From positions 3,162,001 through 3,226,000 of the forward strand of contig NZ_CP029758.2 of NCBI RefSeq assembly GCF_004006395.2: 64,000 nt of DNA. Reading direction: 5' to 3'. The position numbers and the translations under genes were made by a program. The notes beneath the pieces were generated by a model. The model made no database searches and was not told the DNA's origin. It saw only the letters and a list, made by a program, of their open reading frames with translations. This document shows, one piece after another, positions 17,907 to 27,712 of the stretch. Source of the stretch: Clostridium sp. AWRP (GTDB lineage: Bacteria > Bacillota > Clostridia > Clostridiales > Clostridiaceae). How positions within the stretch are numbered: position 1 is the first letter of the stretch; every line of letters begins with the position of its first letter.

Positions 17907-18779
17907 CTATTTTGTCTTTGGAGAAACCTCTGGCCAAGCTTTGTCAAGCACTTTTTTAGCATTGTCATATGTAAATTTAGCTGCCTCAGCAACACCTTTT
18001 GATAAAATAGCATCGCTTATTACTTCAACACCAATACATACAGGTTTGATTCCCTTTTCTTTGATCATACGAACAAAACCTTCTGTTGCATTAATTCCAG
18101 TACCTGGTGCGAGTCTGTCATGCATTGATTCATCTCTTAATATGGATTTTGCATAAGGTCTTTCATAAACATCATTAATCTGTATAGATACAATCTTATC
18201 AGCTGGAATGCCTTCTAATAATTTAATATCATTTTCTTGATTTGCTCTTACCCAATGCCATGTATCCAAGATAAGTTTGGCATTATCGCAGCCAGCGCCT
18301 TTAACTACTTCCCAACCTTTTTTGATATCTGGAATACCACTGTATGGCATAGGCTCAACACCAATAATATATTTGCCTGCTCTTTGACATAATTCTCTTA
18401 ACTTCTGTGCAGTATGTTCTACACTATAAGTTTCCATTAAACCAATGTTTATATGTTGAACTCCAAATAATTCACACATATGGAAACATATTTGCTCTTT
18501 GTATTTTTGTTCATAAGAACGATTATCTTCAGCCCAAAGTGTAATATATTCAACTTCAGTAACTTTCATATCATATTTTTTAAGAATATCAAGAATATCA
18601 GCGTCGAACAAACCTTCGTTTAATGCATCTACATATGTTTCGGCACGAAGACCTATTCCATCATAACCTGCTTCTTTTGCAGCTTTAACTCTTTCTTCAA
18701 ATTTACATTGATCTCCTAATGTCCATGAACTTACTGTGATTGGCGGCTTACAAGTACTTTTCTTGCATTCATTAGTCAT
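17907..18779 (-). CDS. TIM-barrel sugar-isomerase-family protein, candidate 3-dehydroshikimate dehydratase
   Basis: 290 residues of the xylose-isomerase-like TIM barrel family. Candidate metal ligands are Glu in GVEPMPYSG, Asp and His in LILDTWHW, Gln in SIQINDV and Glu in GVEVIS. The family includes sugar epimerases and 3-dehydroshikimate dehydratases (QuiC/AsbF type) that form protocatechuate. Listeria shikimate operons contain a member next to AroE- and OYE-like genes, as here. Assignment as dehydratase is by context. It sits 42 bases upstream of flavoprotein 1. Confidence 0.65.
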   Translation of the reverse strand: MTNECKKSTCKPPITVSSWTLGDQCKFEERVKAAKEAGYDGIGLRAETYVDALNEGLFDADILDILKKYDMKVTEVEYITLWAEDNRSYEQKYKEQICFHMCELFGVQHINIGLMETYSVEHTAQKLRELCQRAGKYIIGVEPMPYSGIPDIKKGWEVVKGAGCDNAKLILDTWHWVRANQENDIKLLEGIPADKIVSIQINDVYERPYAKSILRDESMHDRLAPGTGINATEGFVRMIKEKGIKPVCIGVEVISDAILSKGVAEAAKFTYDNAKKVLDKAWPEVSPKTK

Positions 18780-18856
18780 GATACATTCCTCTTTCCATCA
18801 AAAATTTTGTTATTAAATATGCTTAATTATCATAAAACCTTTACAACAAACGAAAA

Positions 18857-20854
18857 TTACAGTACACCTATTTTTTCTAATGCGAGAATAACATCTCTTC
18901 CTTCTCTAACGCCATCAATTATTTTTCTTGCTCTAACACTATCACCTATATTTACTATTTCAACATCCTTTTCTCCGAAGTACTCTTGAATTTCTTTTAA
19001 TCCCTCAATTTGTGATCTCATTCCAAGACATACGAAACCATAATCAAAATTCATCGTTACTTCTTTTTCATCTTTTTTAACCTTGAAGTTATCTTCATTT
19101 ACTTCCACAAGAGCTGTACTTGTATTTACATCAACATTATATTTTTTCAGCATTTCTTTTACAGCTGATTTTGATACTACATCTAAATCTTTGCCAAGCA
19201 TAGGAAGCATTTCAACTATTGAAGTCTTTGCTTTTCTTTCTGAGAAAAATTCTATAACATCTAAGCCTACAGCTCCACCACCTATAACAACCACTTTTTT
19301 ACCTGTAAGATCCATTTTTTCAAATTCATTAATTTTACTAAATATACCAAAAATTGAATCTACTTTTCCTCCTTCTTTACCTATATTTTCTTCAAGTCCT
19401 TTTATTGGAGGAAGTAATGGTTTTGATCCAGTTGCATTTACTATTAAATCCGGATTAAGATTTTCTATTTTCTTAATATCAGCTCTGGTATTTGTAAATA
19501 TTGTTAGGTTATTTAAGTTTTCAGCTCTTTTTATTAGATAACTAGGAAAATAAGCTATTCTGTACTTAGCTGGGAATTTTGATATTTCTCTTGCAAGTCC
19601 ACCTACATATGCTTTCTTTTCAAATAAAAATGTGGTACATCCTAATTCTGCTGCTGTACAAGCTGCTTCAAGTCCAGCAGTTCCACCGCCTATAACAACT
19701 ACATTAGTTTGTTTTGTAACTTTTCTTTTTTTATAAGCATCTTCATATATAATATCTGGGTTAACTGTACATCTTATTGGCTTGTTTAAACCTATTCTAT
19801 GTCCTGCACATCCAACATTACATGATATACACTTTCTAAGCATGTCTTCTTCTCCATTTTTAACTTTTAATACCCATTTAGGTTCAGCAATTAATCCACG
19901 ACCTATTGCTATTAAATCTGCTTCTCCATCAGCTAATATTTTTTCAGCTACTTTTGGATCTCTTATATTTCCTACTGTTATTGTTGGTTTATGGAACTTA
20001 TCTCTTACAGCTTTAGACATATATGAACGCCATCCATCTTTAAGATCTGCCTTGTCTATCTGATATTGTATTGAATCATTTAAAGCTGCAGATACATCAA
20101 ATATATCAACTTCATCATTTAAGTATTCTAATATTTCTAATGTATCTTCTAGAGTATTACCACCCTCTAAAAATTCATCTGCACTAAATCTCAATAATAT
20201 TGGAAATTTAGGGCCTACTGCTTTTCTCACACTATCAATTACCATTCTTCCAAATCTTGTCCTATTTTCAACGCTCCCTCCAAATTCATCAGTACGTTTA
20301 TTATAGAGAGGAGATAAAAATTGACTTATCAAATATGAGTGACCTGCATGTATTTCTACTGCATCAAAACCGGCTATTTGAACTCTCTTTGCTGCATCAG
20401 CATATTTTTGGACTATATCTAGTATTTCATGTTTTTCAAGTGGTCTTGGAACAGCTCCTCCAGTTTTAGAAGGTATATTTGAAGAAGAAACCGGCTGGCA
20501 ACCTATTCTAGATGGAACTGCTGATGCACCTGAATGGTTGATTTGTACTGCAACATTTGCACCATATCTGTGTAATCTTTCAGTTAATTTATACAGTCCA
20601 GGCATATAACTATCCTGATCTATTCTAAGTTGTGTGGTTCCATTTGAACCTAGTGGAAAATCAACAGCTACGTTCTCTATAATTATTAATCCAGTTCCAC
20701 CTTTAGCTCTTTGCTCATAATATTTAATATGTTCTTCATTGATTTCTCCATCTTCTGCTGCATAATTTGTACCCATTGGCGGCATAACTATTCTATTTTT
20801 TACTATCATATTTTTTACTTTTAGTGAACTAAAAATATTTTTATATTTTGTCAT
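18857..20854 (-). CDS. Old-yellow-enzyme/2-enoate-reductase-like flavoprotein 2
   Basis: 665 residues, the length of clostridial 2-enoate reductase. N-terminal OYE barrel (NRIVMPPMGTNYAAEDG, IHAGHSYLISQFLSP), then the iron-sulfur segment CISCNVGCAGHRIG with a further Cys near 369, then FAD and NAD(P) domains (VVVIGGGTAGLEAA and VVVIGGGAVGLDVIEFF). Same architecture as flavoprotein 1 but clearly diverged, so an old duplication or separate recruitment. In this cluster it may reduce an enoate such as a hydroxycinnamate, or a ring enone. The substrate is not shown by sequence. Confidence 0.85.
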   Translation of the reverse strand: MTKYKNIFSSLKVKNMIVKNRIVMPPMGTNYAAEDGEINEEHIKYYEQRAKGGTGLIIIENVAVDFPLGSNGTTQLRIDQDSYMPGLYKLTERLHRYGANVAVQINHSGASAVPSRIGCQPVSSSNIPSKTGGAVPRPLEKHEILDIVQKYADAAKRVQIAGFDAVEIHAGHSYLISQFLSPLYNKRTDEFGGSVENRTRFGRMVIDSVRKAVGPKFPILLRFSADEFLEGGNTLEDTLEILEYLNDEVDIFDVSAALNDSIQYQIDKADLKDGWRSYMSKAVRDKFHKPTITVGNIRDPKVAEKILADGEADLIAIGRGLIAEPKWVLKVKNGEEDMLRKCISCNVGCAGHRIGLNKPIRCTVNPDIIYEDAYKKRKVTKQTNVVVIGGGTAGLEAACTAAELGCTTFLFEKKAYVGGLAREISKFPAKYRIAYFPSYLIKRAENLNNLTIFTNTRADIKKIENLNPDLIVNATGSKPLLPPIKGLEENIGKEGGKVDSIFGIFSKINEFEKMDLTGKKVVVIGGGAVGLDVIEFFSERKAKTSIVEMLPMLGKDLDVVSKSAVKEMLKKYNVDVNTSTALVEVNEDNFKVKKDEKEVTMNFDYGFVCLGMRSQIEGLKEIQEYFGEKDVEIVNIGDSVRARKIIDGVREGRDVILALEKIGVL

Positions 20855-21072
20855 TTTCTATTCCTCCATTTTCATATATTCTACCTTGCTCATAACAAAT
20901 ATGATAAAAGTATATGCTACAAAAAATTTGATGCTCTCAAGTGCATACGAAAAAACATATTCAGTTAAAATACAGAATTTTCCGAAATTTATCTTTAAAA
21001 AAACAACATAGCAAGGGTAAGGAGCTTAAAGCTCAATACCTCTCGCAAAAATACTAAAATACAATCCCTATT

Positions 21073-21948
21073 TTAATATTCAATGTCCAATACTTTCTTC
21101 ATATGTTCAATAGGCATATCTTTTCCCGTCCACAATTTGAAAGCTGCTGCTCCCTGGAACAACATCATTCCTAGTCCATTCATTATCTTCTTACATCCTA
21201 CTTCCTTTGCCATTTTTAGAAGTACTGTTTCTCTTGGTGCATAAACAGTATCTGTCACAATTAAATCTGGCCTCAAAAAGCTTTTGTCTGGAATATATGT
21301 CTTACCCTCTAAAGGTTTCATTCCTACTCCTGTTGCATTAGCAAACAAGTAGCTATCTGCTATTTCTTCCTTTAATTTATCAAGATCAGCCAAATCATAT
21401 AATTTAGCTTTGCATTTAGTTCTTTCATTTATATCTTTTACTGTCTTCTTAGCTCTTTCAAAAAATTTGTCCTTATTATTGAATATTGATATCTCTGCTA
21501 CTCCATCTAGTGCCGCTTGTACTTGAATTGCTGTAGCAGCTCCACCAGCACCTACTATTGTCATTTTCTTTCCTATTACATCTATATCATTATCCTTTAA
21601 TGATTGCATATATCCAATACCATCTGTAACATGTCCAGTTAAAACGCCATTATCATTTACAATTGTATTTACTGACCCACAAAGTTCTGCTGCCTCTGAC
21701 AATTTATCTAGATATTTATGTACTACTGTTTTATTGGGCATTGATACATTTGCTCCTCGTACTTTCATTGCTCTAAAACCCTTTATAGTATCTTCAAGTT
21801 CTTCATTTCCAACTTCAAATGCAAGATAAGCATAGTCAAGTCCTAATTTTGCAAATGCTTCATTATGCATTGCTGGTGAACTTGAATGTCTTATGGGATA
21901 TGCAATCAATCCTATAAGTTCTGTATGTCCTGTAATTCTTTCTGTCAT
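21073..21948 (-). CDS. Shikimate dehydrogenase-like protein 2 (AroE family)
   Basis: 291 residues. LIGLIAYPIRHSSSPAMHNE (about 9-28) is the substrate loop, GANVSMPNKTVVHKY holds the catalytic Lys, and IVGAGGAATAIQVQAALDG is the NAD(P) loop. The start at 21948 is set by GGGAGAGG five bases upstream; an earlier in-frame ATG at 21963 overlaps that site. It is closely related in motif order to the paralogue at 15034. It lies 42 bases downstream of aroD, so the two likely convert dehydroquinate and dehydroshikimate in sequence. Confidence 0.87.
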   Translation of the reverse strand: MTERITGHTELIGLIAYPIRHSSSPAMHNEAFAKLGLDYAYLAFEVGNEELEDTIKGFRAMKVRGANVSMPNKTVVHKYLDKLSEAAELCGSVNTIVNDNGVLTGHVTDGIGYMQSLKDNDIDVIGKKMTIVGAGGAATAIQVQAALDGVAEISIFNNKDKFFERAKKTVKDINERTKCKAKLYDLADLDKLKEEIADSYLFANATGVGMKPLEGKTYIPDKSFLRPDLIVTDTVYAPRETVLLKMAKEVGCKKIMNGLGMMLFQGAAAFKLWTGKDMPIEHMKKVLDIEY

Positions 21949-21990
21949 AGTAACCTCTCCCATTCGTATTTTATTTTTACTTATAGTCTA

Positions 21991-22758
21991 CTATTTAGTT
22001 GATGTTATAAGTCTAAGTAATTTATCTAATTCATTTGCTTGTAATTGTCCTGGTGCTGATGCTGCTTTAGCTGAACCAAAAGTAAGTGCTGAACCAAAAG
22101 TTTCACCTGCTAAACGGCTTATAACTCCAAGAGGTCCCATTGACATAGTAATAACTGGAGTTTGGTCGTGATCACGTCTCATTTCATTAGTTGCACTTAA
22201 AAGTTCAAGTACATCATCAGGAGTTGAAGGCATAACTGCTATCTTGGGTATATCTGCTCCCAGTTGCTGCATCTTACACAGTCTAGATACTATTTCTTGC
22301 TTTGATGGAGTCTTATGAAAATCGTGATTTGACATAATTACCTTTACTCCATTTTCATGTGCTGTATCAACAATTTCTTTTACTATTTTCCTATCACCAA
22401 TGAATAATTCAACATCAATTAAATCTGCATTCTTAGTTGATGCAATTGCCTTATTGAGTTCAACATAATATTCTGGAGTAATTTCCTTTTCTCCACCTTC
22501 TTTTGCAGTTCTAAAAGTTACCAGTAGTGGAATATCACCTAATTGAACTCTAAGCTTAGTTAAAATTTCTTTTACCTTTTCAATATCTTCTACATCCTTG
22601 TAGTAATCAATTCTCCATTCCACAAGATCAAGGCTGATTGCCTTTAAGTATTTAACATCATCTATTAACTCTTCATTAGTTCTTCCCATAAAAGGTACTG
22701 CAATTTTAGGAATTCCTTCCCCTAATTTTACATTTTTAACTTTTACTATACTTTTCAT
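21991..22758 (-). CDS. aroD: Type I 3-dehydroquinate dehydratase
   Basis: 255 residues, the normal length. It interconverts 3-dehydroquinate and 3-dehydroshikimate through a Schiff base. Catalytic His lies in MSNHDFHKTPS and the Schiff-base Lys in IPKIAVMPS. VEWRIDYYKD near 40-50 and SMGPLGVISRLAG near 206-218 are family blocks. The ATG at 22758 has GGAAGGAATG upstream, so the longer frame from 22821 is not used. It is the first gene of the cluster, divergent from the LysR gene. No dehydroquinase lies in the aro operon at 51-59 kb. Confidence 0.93.
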   Translation of the reverse strand: MKSIVKVKNVKLGEGIPKIAVPFMGRTNEELIDDVKYLKAISLDLVEWRIDYYKDVEDIEKVKEILTKLRVQLGDIPLLVTFRTAKEGGEKEITPEYYVELNKAIASTKNADLIDVELFIGDRKIVKEIVDTAHENGVKVIMSNHDFHKTPSKQEIVSRLCKMQQLGADIPKIAVMPSTPDDVLELLSATNEMRRDHDQTPVITMSMGPLGVISRLAGETFGSALTFGSAKAASAPGQLQANELDKLLRLITSTK

Positions 22759-22844
22759 ATTTTCATTCCTTCCGATTTTATAGTAATCGTTATCGCAACT
22801 CATAAAAAAATTGAATGCCAATCTTTTTTATTTTTTAACTAAAT

Positions 22845-22877
22845 TTATCTGATAACAGCAGCTACGCCCCTAGATAA
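22845..22877 (+). repeat. Repeated structured element, copy C (short)
   Basis: TTATCTGATAA begins the element and GCAGCTACGCCCCTAGATAA ends it. The 27 bases from 22851 match the 3' part of copy B at 43333-43359 at 21 positions. The 5' half present in copies A and B is missing. It lies in the 331-base gap between aroD and the LysR gene, in sense orientation to the latter. The rest of that gap is AT-rich; TGGTATATT at 23051-23059 could be an extended -10 of the regulator gene. Confidence 0.45.
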
Positions 22878-23089
22878 TTCAATAAAAGTACATTTCTATA
22901 TTAAAATCTTTCTCAACTTATAAACATATTATTACCTTTAATGACATAATAGTTATTTTTTTAACATTTCTTAATTACATTATAATTCATTATCTTCCAT
23001 AATTCTAATACATATTTTTATGATTATTGATAGCTTTTCTCTATGAATTATGGTATATTATTTTTAATGTATATTGGAGGGAATATTAT

Positions 23090-24001
23090 ATGAATTTAAA
23101 TCAACTATATTATTTTAGAACTGTTGCAAAGCTTGAACACTTTAGAAAAGCAGCATCTGAACTAAATATTTCTCAGCCAAGTTTAAGTAATTCAATGACG
23201 AATTTAGAATCAGAACTTGGTCTTTGTTTATTTGAAAAGCAAGGTAGAAATGTCACACTAACAAAATATGGTCGTATATTTTTAAAAGATGTAGAAAGAA
23301 TTCTCGATGAATTGGAAAATGCTAAAAAAAAGATGAAGCAGTTAGCCAGTGGTGATGCAGGACATGTTGACATTGCATATATTTCTCCCTTAGCACATCA
23401 GTACATTCCAAATACAGTACGTAACTTTTTAGATTTAGAAGAGAATAAAAATGTTACTTTTACATTCAACCAAGGATTTACAAATGAACTTATTAAAGGC
23501 TTAAAAAGTGATAAATATGACCTGATTTTTTCATCTTATTCAGAAGAGGAACCAGATATAACCTTTGTGCCAATTATTGAACAAGAACTATTTGTTATAG
23601 TTCCACTAAACCACCCTCTTGGAAAATTTAATAATATTGATCTTGTTGATATCAAACCTTATCCTTTAGTGGGATATGACAAAGATTCTGGTCTTGGAAA
23701 ATTTATTTCTAACTTACTGAAGAGTATAAATATAAAACCCAAAATAATTTGTGAAGCTGCAGATGAATATGCAATTACTGCTCTAGTTTCTGCAAACTTT
23801 GGTATATCTATCATAGCAGAAGCACCTGCACTAAAACATGCAAAAGTAAAGAAACTAACAATCACTAATCCCAAATACTCTAGGAAAATTTACCTTGCTT
23901 ATAAGAAAAATAGGATTTTTCCTCCTGCTGTTCATAACTTTATTTCATACATCAAAAAGAAAAGTATCATTGAAGGCATGAAGCTTTATTCTGAATCGTA
24001 A
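23090..24001 (+). CDS. LysR-type transcriptional regulator of the shikimate cluster
   Basis: 303 residues. The N-terminal winged HTH starts MNLNQLYYFRTVAKLEHFRK with ELNISQPSLSNSM as the recognition region. The effector domain follows from about residue 90 (VDIAYISPLAHQ). GGAGGG lies 8 bases before this ATG, so the upstream in-frame ATG at 23027 is rejected. Divergent placement from aroD is typical for an activator of the adjacent operon. By analogy with QuiR of Listeria, shikimate or a related acid is a likely co-inducer, which is inference. Confidence 0.92.
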   Translation: MNLNQLYYFRTVAKLEHFRKAASELNISQPSLSNSMTNLESELGLCLFEKQGRNVTLTKYGRIFLKDVERILDELENAKKKMKQLASGDAGHVDIAYISPLAHQYIPNTVRNFLDLEENKNVTFTFNQGFTNELIKGLKSDKYDLIFSSYSEEEPDITFVPIIEQELFVIVPLNHPLGKFNNIDLVDIKPYPLVGYDKDSGLGKFISNLLKSINIKPKIICEAADEYAITALVSANFGISIIAEAPALKHAKVKKLTITNPKYSRKIYLAYKKNRIFPPAVHNFISYIKKKSIIEGMKLYSES

Positions 24002-24017
24002 AAAAGATTGCATTCTT

Positions 24018-24365
24018 TTACTTTATGTAAATTTTTTGACGAATCTCTATTAATTTTCCTTCTTCAACATTTTTAAATGTTCCAGTGCTTCCTTCTATAA
24101 CCATTTTAGCTTTTCCCTGGGGCATTATAATCTTCCCTGGTTTCAGGTCTTCTACTTTTTTTATCACTTTCATGTCCTCACTTACAAACAAAACATCAAT
24201 AGAGAATTTCATAAAGAATGTATGAATGCTGTTACAAGGCTTAATCAAAATTCCCTCATGATGTGGTTTTTTCCGAAACATAAACCCTAAAAATCTTTTA
24301 ACAAAACTATCTGCTATAAATATTTCAGCTATAACCTCTGACTCATACATTAAAATCTTGACCAC
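24018..24365 (-). CDS. DUF192 protein at the end of the Tad locus
   Basis: About 115 residues of the DUF192 family: SFVKRFLGFMFRKKPHHEGI, then HTFFMKFSIDVLFVS near the middle and a PGKIIMPQGKA segment. I prefer the GTG at 24365, which follows AGAGGTGAT and gives VVKILMYESE; the frame can extend to a TTG at 24383 inside the tadC end. The function is not established. It abuts tadC and is probably co-transcribed with it. Confidence 0.8.
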   Translation of the reverse strand: MVKILMYESEVIAEIFIADSFVKRFLGFMFRKKPHHEGILIKPCNSIHTFFMKFSIDVLFVSEDMKVIKKVEDLKPGKIIMPQGKAKMVIEGSTGTFKNVEEGKLIEIRQKIYIK

Positions 24366-24369
24366 ATTA

Positions 24370-25290
24370 TCACCTCTTAGCAAATATAGTAATCATCCTT
24401 ATAACGGCAGGACCTAGTATAATTATAAATATGGTAGGAAAAATAAAAAATATTAATGGAAAAAGCATTTTAATAGGAGCCTTCATGGCCTTTTCTCTAG
24501 ACACCTGCCTTCTATGTTCTCTCAAATTTGCAGATTCAATTCTGAGCACTTTGCTTAAACTTACTCCCAATTCATCTGCCTGAATTAATGAACTAATAAA
24601 CATGGAAAGTTCCTTTACGTCACAACGTTCACTCATATTCTTAAGCGCGGCTTTTCGCTCTATTCCCATAGTAATTTCTTTAAGACTCTTTGCAAATTCG
24701 TCACAAAGTTCTCCACTTATATTACTTATAACTCTAGCTATAGCACCATCAAAGGATAAACCTGCCTCAACACTAACTGTAATTAAATCTAAAGTATAAG
24801 GTAAGTCCTTTAAAATTTTGTTTTTTCTATTTTGAATTCTTCTTGATAGATAAAAATTAAAGAAGACATTAATAGTTATCACTACAAGTATTGTAAAAAC
24901 AATAACTTTCATTATATTAAAATCAACCATTAGCACTAGTACTCCTAGAATTGTAGAAAAAATCAAGATAATCATGCTCTTTTTAAGCATCCATTTTTGA
25001 GCAGTACTATTTTTTAAAACCCCTGCTCTTTCTAGCTTTTTGTTAAGCATTACAATTTTTTGATGAGGCGTTATGGTAAGCAGAACCTTACTAAAGTTCT
25101 CATAAAAAGGCATTATCATTCTTTCTGAAAAAGTCTTATTTTCAATTTTTTCTTCTAATTTATTATCTAGCTCGTTAAGATCTGTAAATCTCTTTTCAAT
25201 TTTTATTTTGTCACCATTTATAACTATTAGTATTCCATAGGAAAGAAAAAAAATTGATAAAAAGAAGATAAAAAATGCAAGATAAAGCAT
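24370..25290 (-). CDS. tadC: Tad pilus inner-membrane platform protein TadC
   Basis: 306 residues, type II secretion F domain. N-terminal membrane segment (3-23), a pair near 107-145 (MIILIFSTILGVLVLMVDF) and a C-terminal segment (about 275-300). The F-domain core has LPYTLDLITVSVEAGLSFDG and ELGVSLSKVLRIES. It forms the membrane platform with TadB and works with the ATPase TadA. It lies 16 bases downstream of tadB. Confidence 0.9.
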   Translation of the reverse strand: MLYLAFFIFFLSIFFLSYGILIVINGDKIKIEKRFTDLNELDNKLEEKIENKTFSERMIMPFYENFSKVLLTITPHQKIVMLNKKLERAGVLKNSTAQKWMLKKSMIILIFSTILGVLVLMVDFNIMKVIVFTILVVITINVFFNFYLSRRIQNRKNKILKDLPYTLDLITVSVEAGLSFDGAIARVISNISGELCDEFAKSLKEITMGIERKAALKNMSERCDVKELSMFISSLIQADELGVSLSKVLRIESANLREHRRQVSREKAMKAPIKMLFPLIFFIFPTIFIIILGPAVIRMITIFAKR

Positions 25291-25306
25291 GTACTTCTCT
25301 CCTTTC

Positions 25307-26269
25307 TCACATATCTATATTAATAATTTTTCTTATCATTAATAATCCAAGAAGCTCACTTAATACAGCAGCCGCTACCATAATTAAACCAATAGAAGTT
25401 GTAAATAGCAAAAGTATATACTCCTTGTTAAAAAGATAAATCGCTACTCCTAAAAAAATAGGTATAAGCATTAAAATAATGCCCGATAATCTTCCCTGAG
25501 CTGTCAGTGTTTTTAGTTCATTTTTTATCTTTTGTCTCTCCCTTATAGTTTCCGAAATATTATCAAGTACTTCAGATAAATTTCCTCCTATATCTTTCTG
25601 TATTAAAATAACATTTACTATAAGTCTAAGATCTTCTGATTCAACTCTATTAAGCAAATTTTTTAAAGCATCTTCTTCAGAAATACCAAGGCTCATCTCT
25701 TTAAGTAATTTCTTAAATTCCTTTGAAAAAGGATCACTGGTCTCTTCTGATACTACGGCTATAGCTTGTAAGAAAGAATATCCTGCTTTTAAAGAATTTG
25801 AAATTATAGTTATACCTTCATTTAATTCACTGTCAAAGTGCTTGATTCTATCTTTTTTCCTCTTTCTTATTATAAATTTGGGAACGTTCCATATTAGAAT
25901 GTAAATTAAAATAATAATAAAATAATTTTTAAAAACTGCAAATGTCAGGAAAGCAAAAGCAGATGAAAATAGTATTTTTATAACCAGAAGTTCCTCTACA
26001 GTAATAGATAAATCTGCCTTCATGAGTTCAACCTCAAGCTTTTTATCTTTCTTTTTATTTAACCAAATCTTAGGAATTAAGGTTGATAGAGTTTTTAATA
26101 TGCTTATCCTGTCCTTCTTATTATCTTTATACTTTTGGGAAATACCATAATCCTCATCAAAATATTTAAGCTTACGAATAGGTTTATCTTTACTAAATAA
26201 GGCAATTAATACAGTGCTTATAAAAAGCCACACCATTAAAAATATCACTGTTACTATGACATATATCAA
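25307..26269 (-). CDS. tadB: Tad pilus inner-membrane platform protein TadB
   Basis: 320 residues, type II secretion F domain: an N-terminal membrane segment (1-23), two central segments (about 95-135), and the F-domain with LNEGITIISNSLKAGYSFLQ and KDIGGNLSEVLDNISETIRE. Two C-terminal segments follow (about 265-305). It is the TadC partner in the pilus platform, 32 bases downstream of tadA. Confidence 0.9.
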   Translation of the reverse strand: MIYVIVTVIFLMVWLFISTVLIALFSKDKPIRKLKYFDEDYGISQKYKDNKKDRISILKTLSTLIPKIWLNKKKDKKLEVELMKADLSITVEELLVIKILFSSAFAFLTFAVFKNYFIIILIYILIWNVPKFIIRKRKKDRIKHFDSELNEGITIISNSLKAGYSFLQAIAVVSEETSDPFSKEFKKLLKEMSLGISEEDALKNLLNRVESEDLRLIVNVILIQKDIGGNLSEVLDNISETIRERQKIKNELKTLTAQGRLSGIILMLIPIFLGVAIYLFNKEYILLLFTTSIGLIMVAAAVLSELLGLLMIRKIINIDM

Positions 26270-26301
26270 TAAACCCTCCTCCTTGATTTTGCTTTAAGAA
26301 A

Positions 26302-27630
26302 TTATCTCAAAATATCTGCTGGTACATTTATACCTTTCTCCTTAAGCTTCTGTACAAATTTGGGCATAATACCTGTAGAAACAAATTCTCCTCTTACTTT
26401 TCCCCTATTATCAACGCCCCTTTGCTCAAACTTAAATATATCCTGAAGTATAATTACATCTCCCTCCATACCTTGGATCTCCGTTATATAAGTGATTTTT
26501 CTACTTCCATCCATGAGCCTTGATTGCTGAACTATTATATCAATAGCAGAAGCCACCTGATCTCTGATAGCCTTAATTGGAAGATTCATCCCCGACATAA
26601 GCACCATGGTTTCAATTCTAGATAACATATCTCTTGGTGAATTAGCATGTCCTGTTGTAAGAGATCCATCATGACCTGTATTCATAGCTTGCAGCATATC
26701 CAAAGCTTCTCCGGAACGAACCTCACCTACAATAATTCTGTCAGGACGCATTCTTAAACTATTTCTAACTAAATCCCTTATAGTAACTTCCCCTTTTCCT
26801 TCTACATTTGCAGGCCTTGTCTCCAGCCTTACCACATGCTCCTGAGAAAGCTGAAGTTCTGCTGCATCCTCAATGGTCACTATACGTTCATTCTCAGGTA
26901 TAAATGAGGAAAGAACATTTAACGTAGTAGTTTTACCACTTCCTGTACCACCTGAAACAACTACATTTAATCTTCCTTCTACACAATATTTTATAAGTTT
27001 TGCCATGCTTTGAGTCATTGTTCCAAAGCTAACCAAATCCTCTACTTTAAATGGATCTTCTGCAAATTTTCTAATGGTAATAGAGGGACCATCAATGGCT
27101 AAGGGGGATATTATAGCATTTACTCTAGAACCATTAGGAAGTCTAGCATCTACCATAGGTGAACTTTCATCTATTCTCCTTCCAATTGGTGCTACAATTT
27201 TTTTTATAACATGAAGTACGTGATTATCATCTTTAAATTTAGCATCTGTAAGTACTAGCTTTCCGTTTTTTTCAATATATACATACTCTGGACCATTAAC
27301 CATAATTTCAGTAACACTGTTATCTAAAAGCAATCCTGTAATCGGACCAAATCCTATAATTTCATTTAACAGCTCTTCTTTTATTTTTTTCTTATGATTA
27401 TTAGTCATATTTAGTGATTCCTTTTCAATATGCTTGGTAACAATATAATCAATTTTTTTCTTTAATTCCTGATTATGTTCAGAAATTTCACTAAAATCTA
27501 TATCAAGTTCTTCAATTACCCTGTTTTGAATTTTCATCTTCAATTCATAATAAGGATCCATTTCTTCCTTAACAGATTTATTGGCTTTTTTATCTACATT
27601 TATTTCTTCCAATCTTTTCATAAGAGACAT
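26302..27630 (-). CDS. tadA: Tad pilus assembly ATPase TadA/CpaF
   Basis: 442 residues, secretion ATPase (GspE/VirB11-like). Walker A VVSGGTGSGKTTTL (about 224-237), Asp box RIVTIEDAAELQL, Walker B RMRPDRIIVGEVRSGEA and the His box TGHDGSLTTGHANSP. The N-terminal part has the helical CpaF domain. It powers Flp pilus assembly from the cytosol. AGGAGGAAT precedes the ATG. Confidence 0.95.
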   Translation of the reverse strand: MSLMKRLEEINVDKKANKSVKEEMDPYYELKMKIQNRVIEELDIDFSEISEHNQELKKKIDYIVTKHIEKESLNMTNNHKKKIKEELLNEIIGFGPITGLLLDNSVTEIMVNGPEYVYIEKNGKLVLTDAKFKDDNHVLHVIKKIVAPIGRRIDESSPMVDARLPNGSRVNAIISPLAIDGPSITIRKFAEDPFKVEDLVSFGTMTQSMAKLIKYCVEGRLNVVVSGGTGSGKTTTLNVLSSFIPENERIVTIEDAAELQLSQEHVVRLETRPANVEGKGEVTIRDLVRNSLRMRPDRIIVGEVRSGEALDMLQAMNTGHDGSLTTGHANSPRDMLSRIETMVLMSGMNLPIKAIRDQVASAIDIIVQQSRLMDGSRKITYITEIQGMEGDVIILQDIFKFEQRGVDNRGKVRGEFVSTGIMPKFVQKLKEKGINVPADILR

Positions 27631-27712
27631 AGTAATTCCTCCTACTTAGTTATTTGAAAGAAAATAACAAGTCACACATTCTTCACATACTGACTGGTTA
27701 TTTCTTTGAAAA

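Noticed and set aside
19083..19541. Plus-strand ORF of 152 codons inside the flavoprotein gene
   Set aside because: Shadow of the long minus-strand coding frame; the composition mirrors the complementary codons.
22845..22877. Copy C as a riboswitch for the LysR gene
   Set aside because: It lacks half of the element and copy B has no downstream gene in sense, so cis-regulation is not the common theme.
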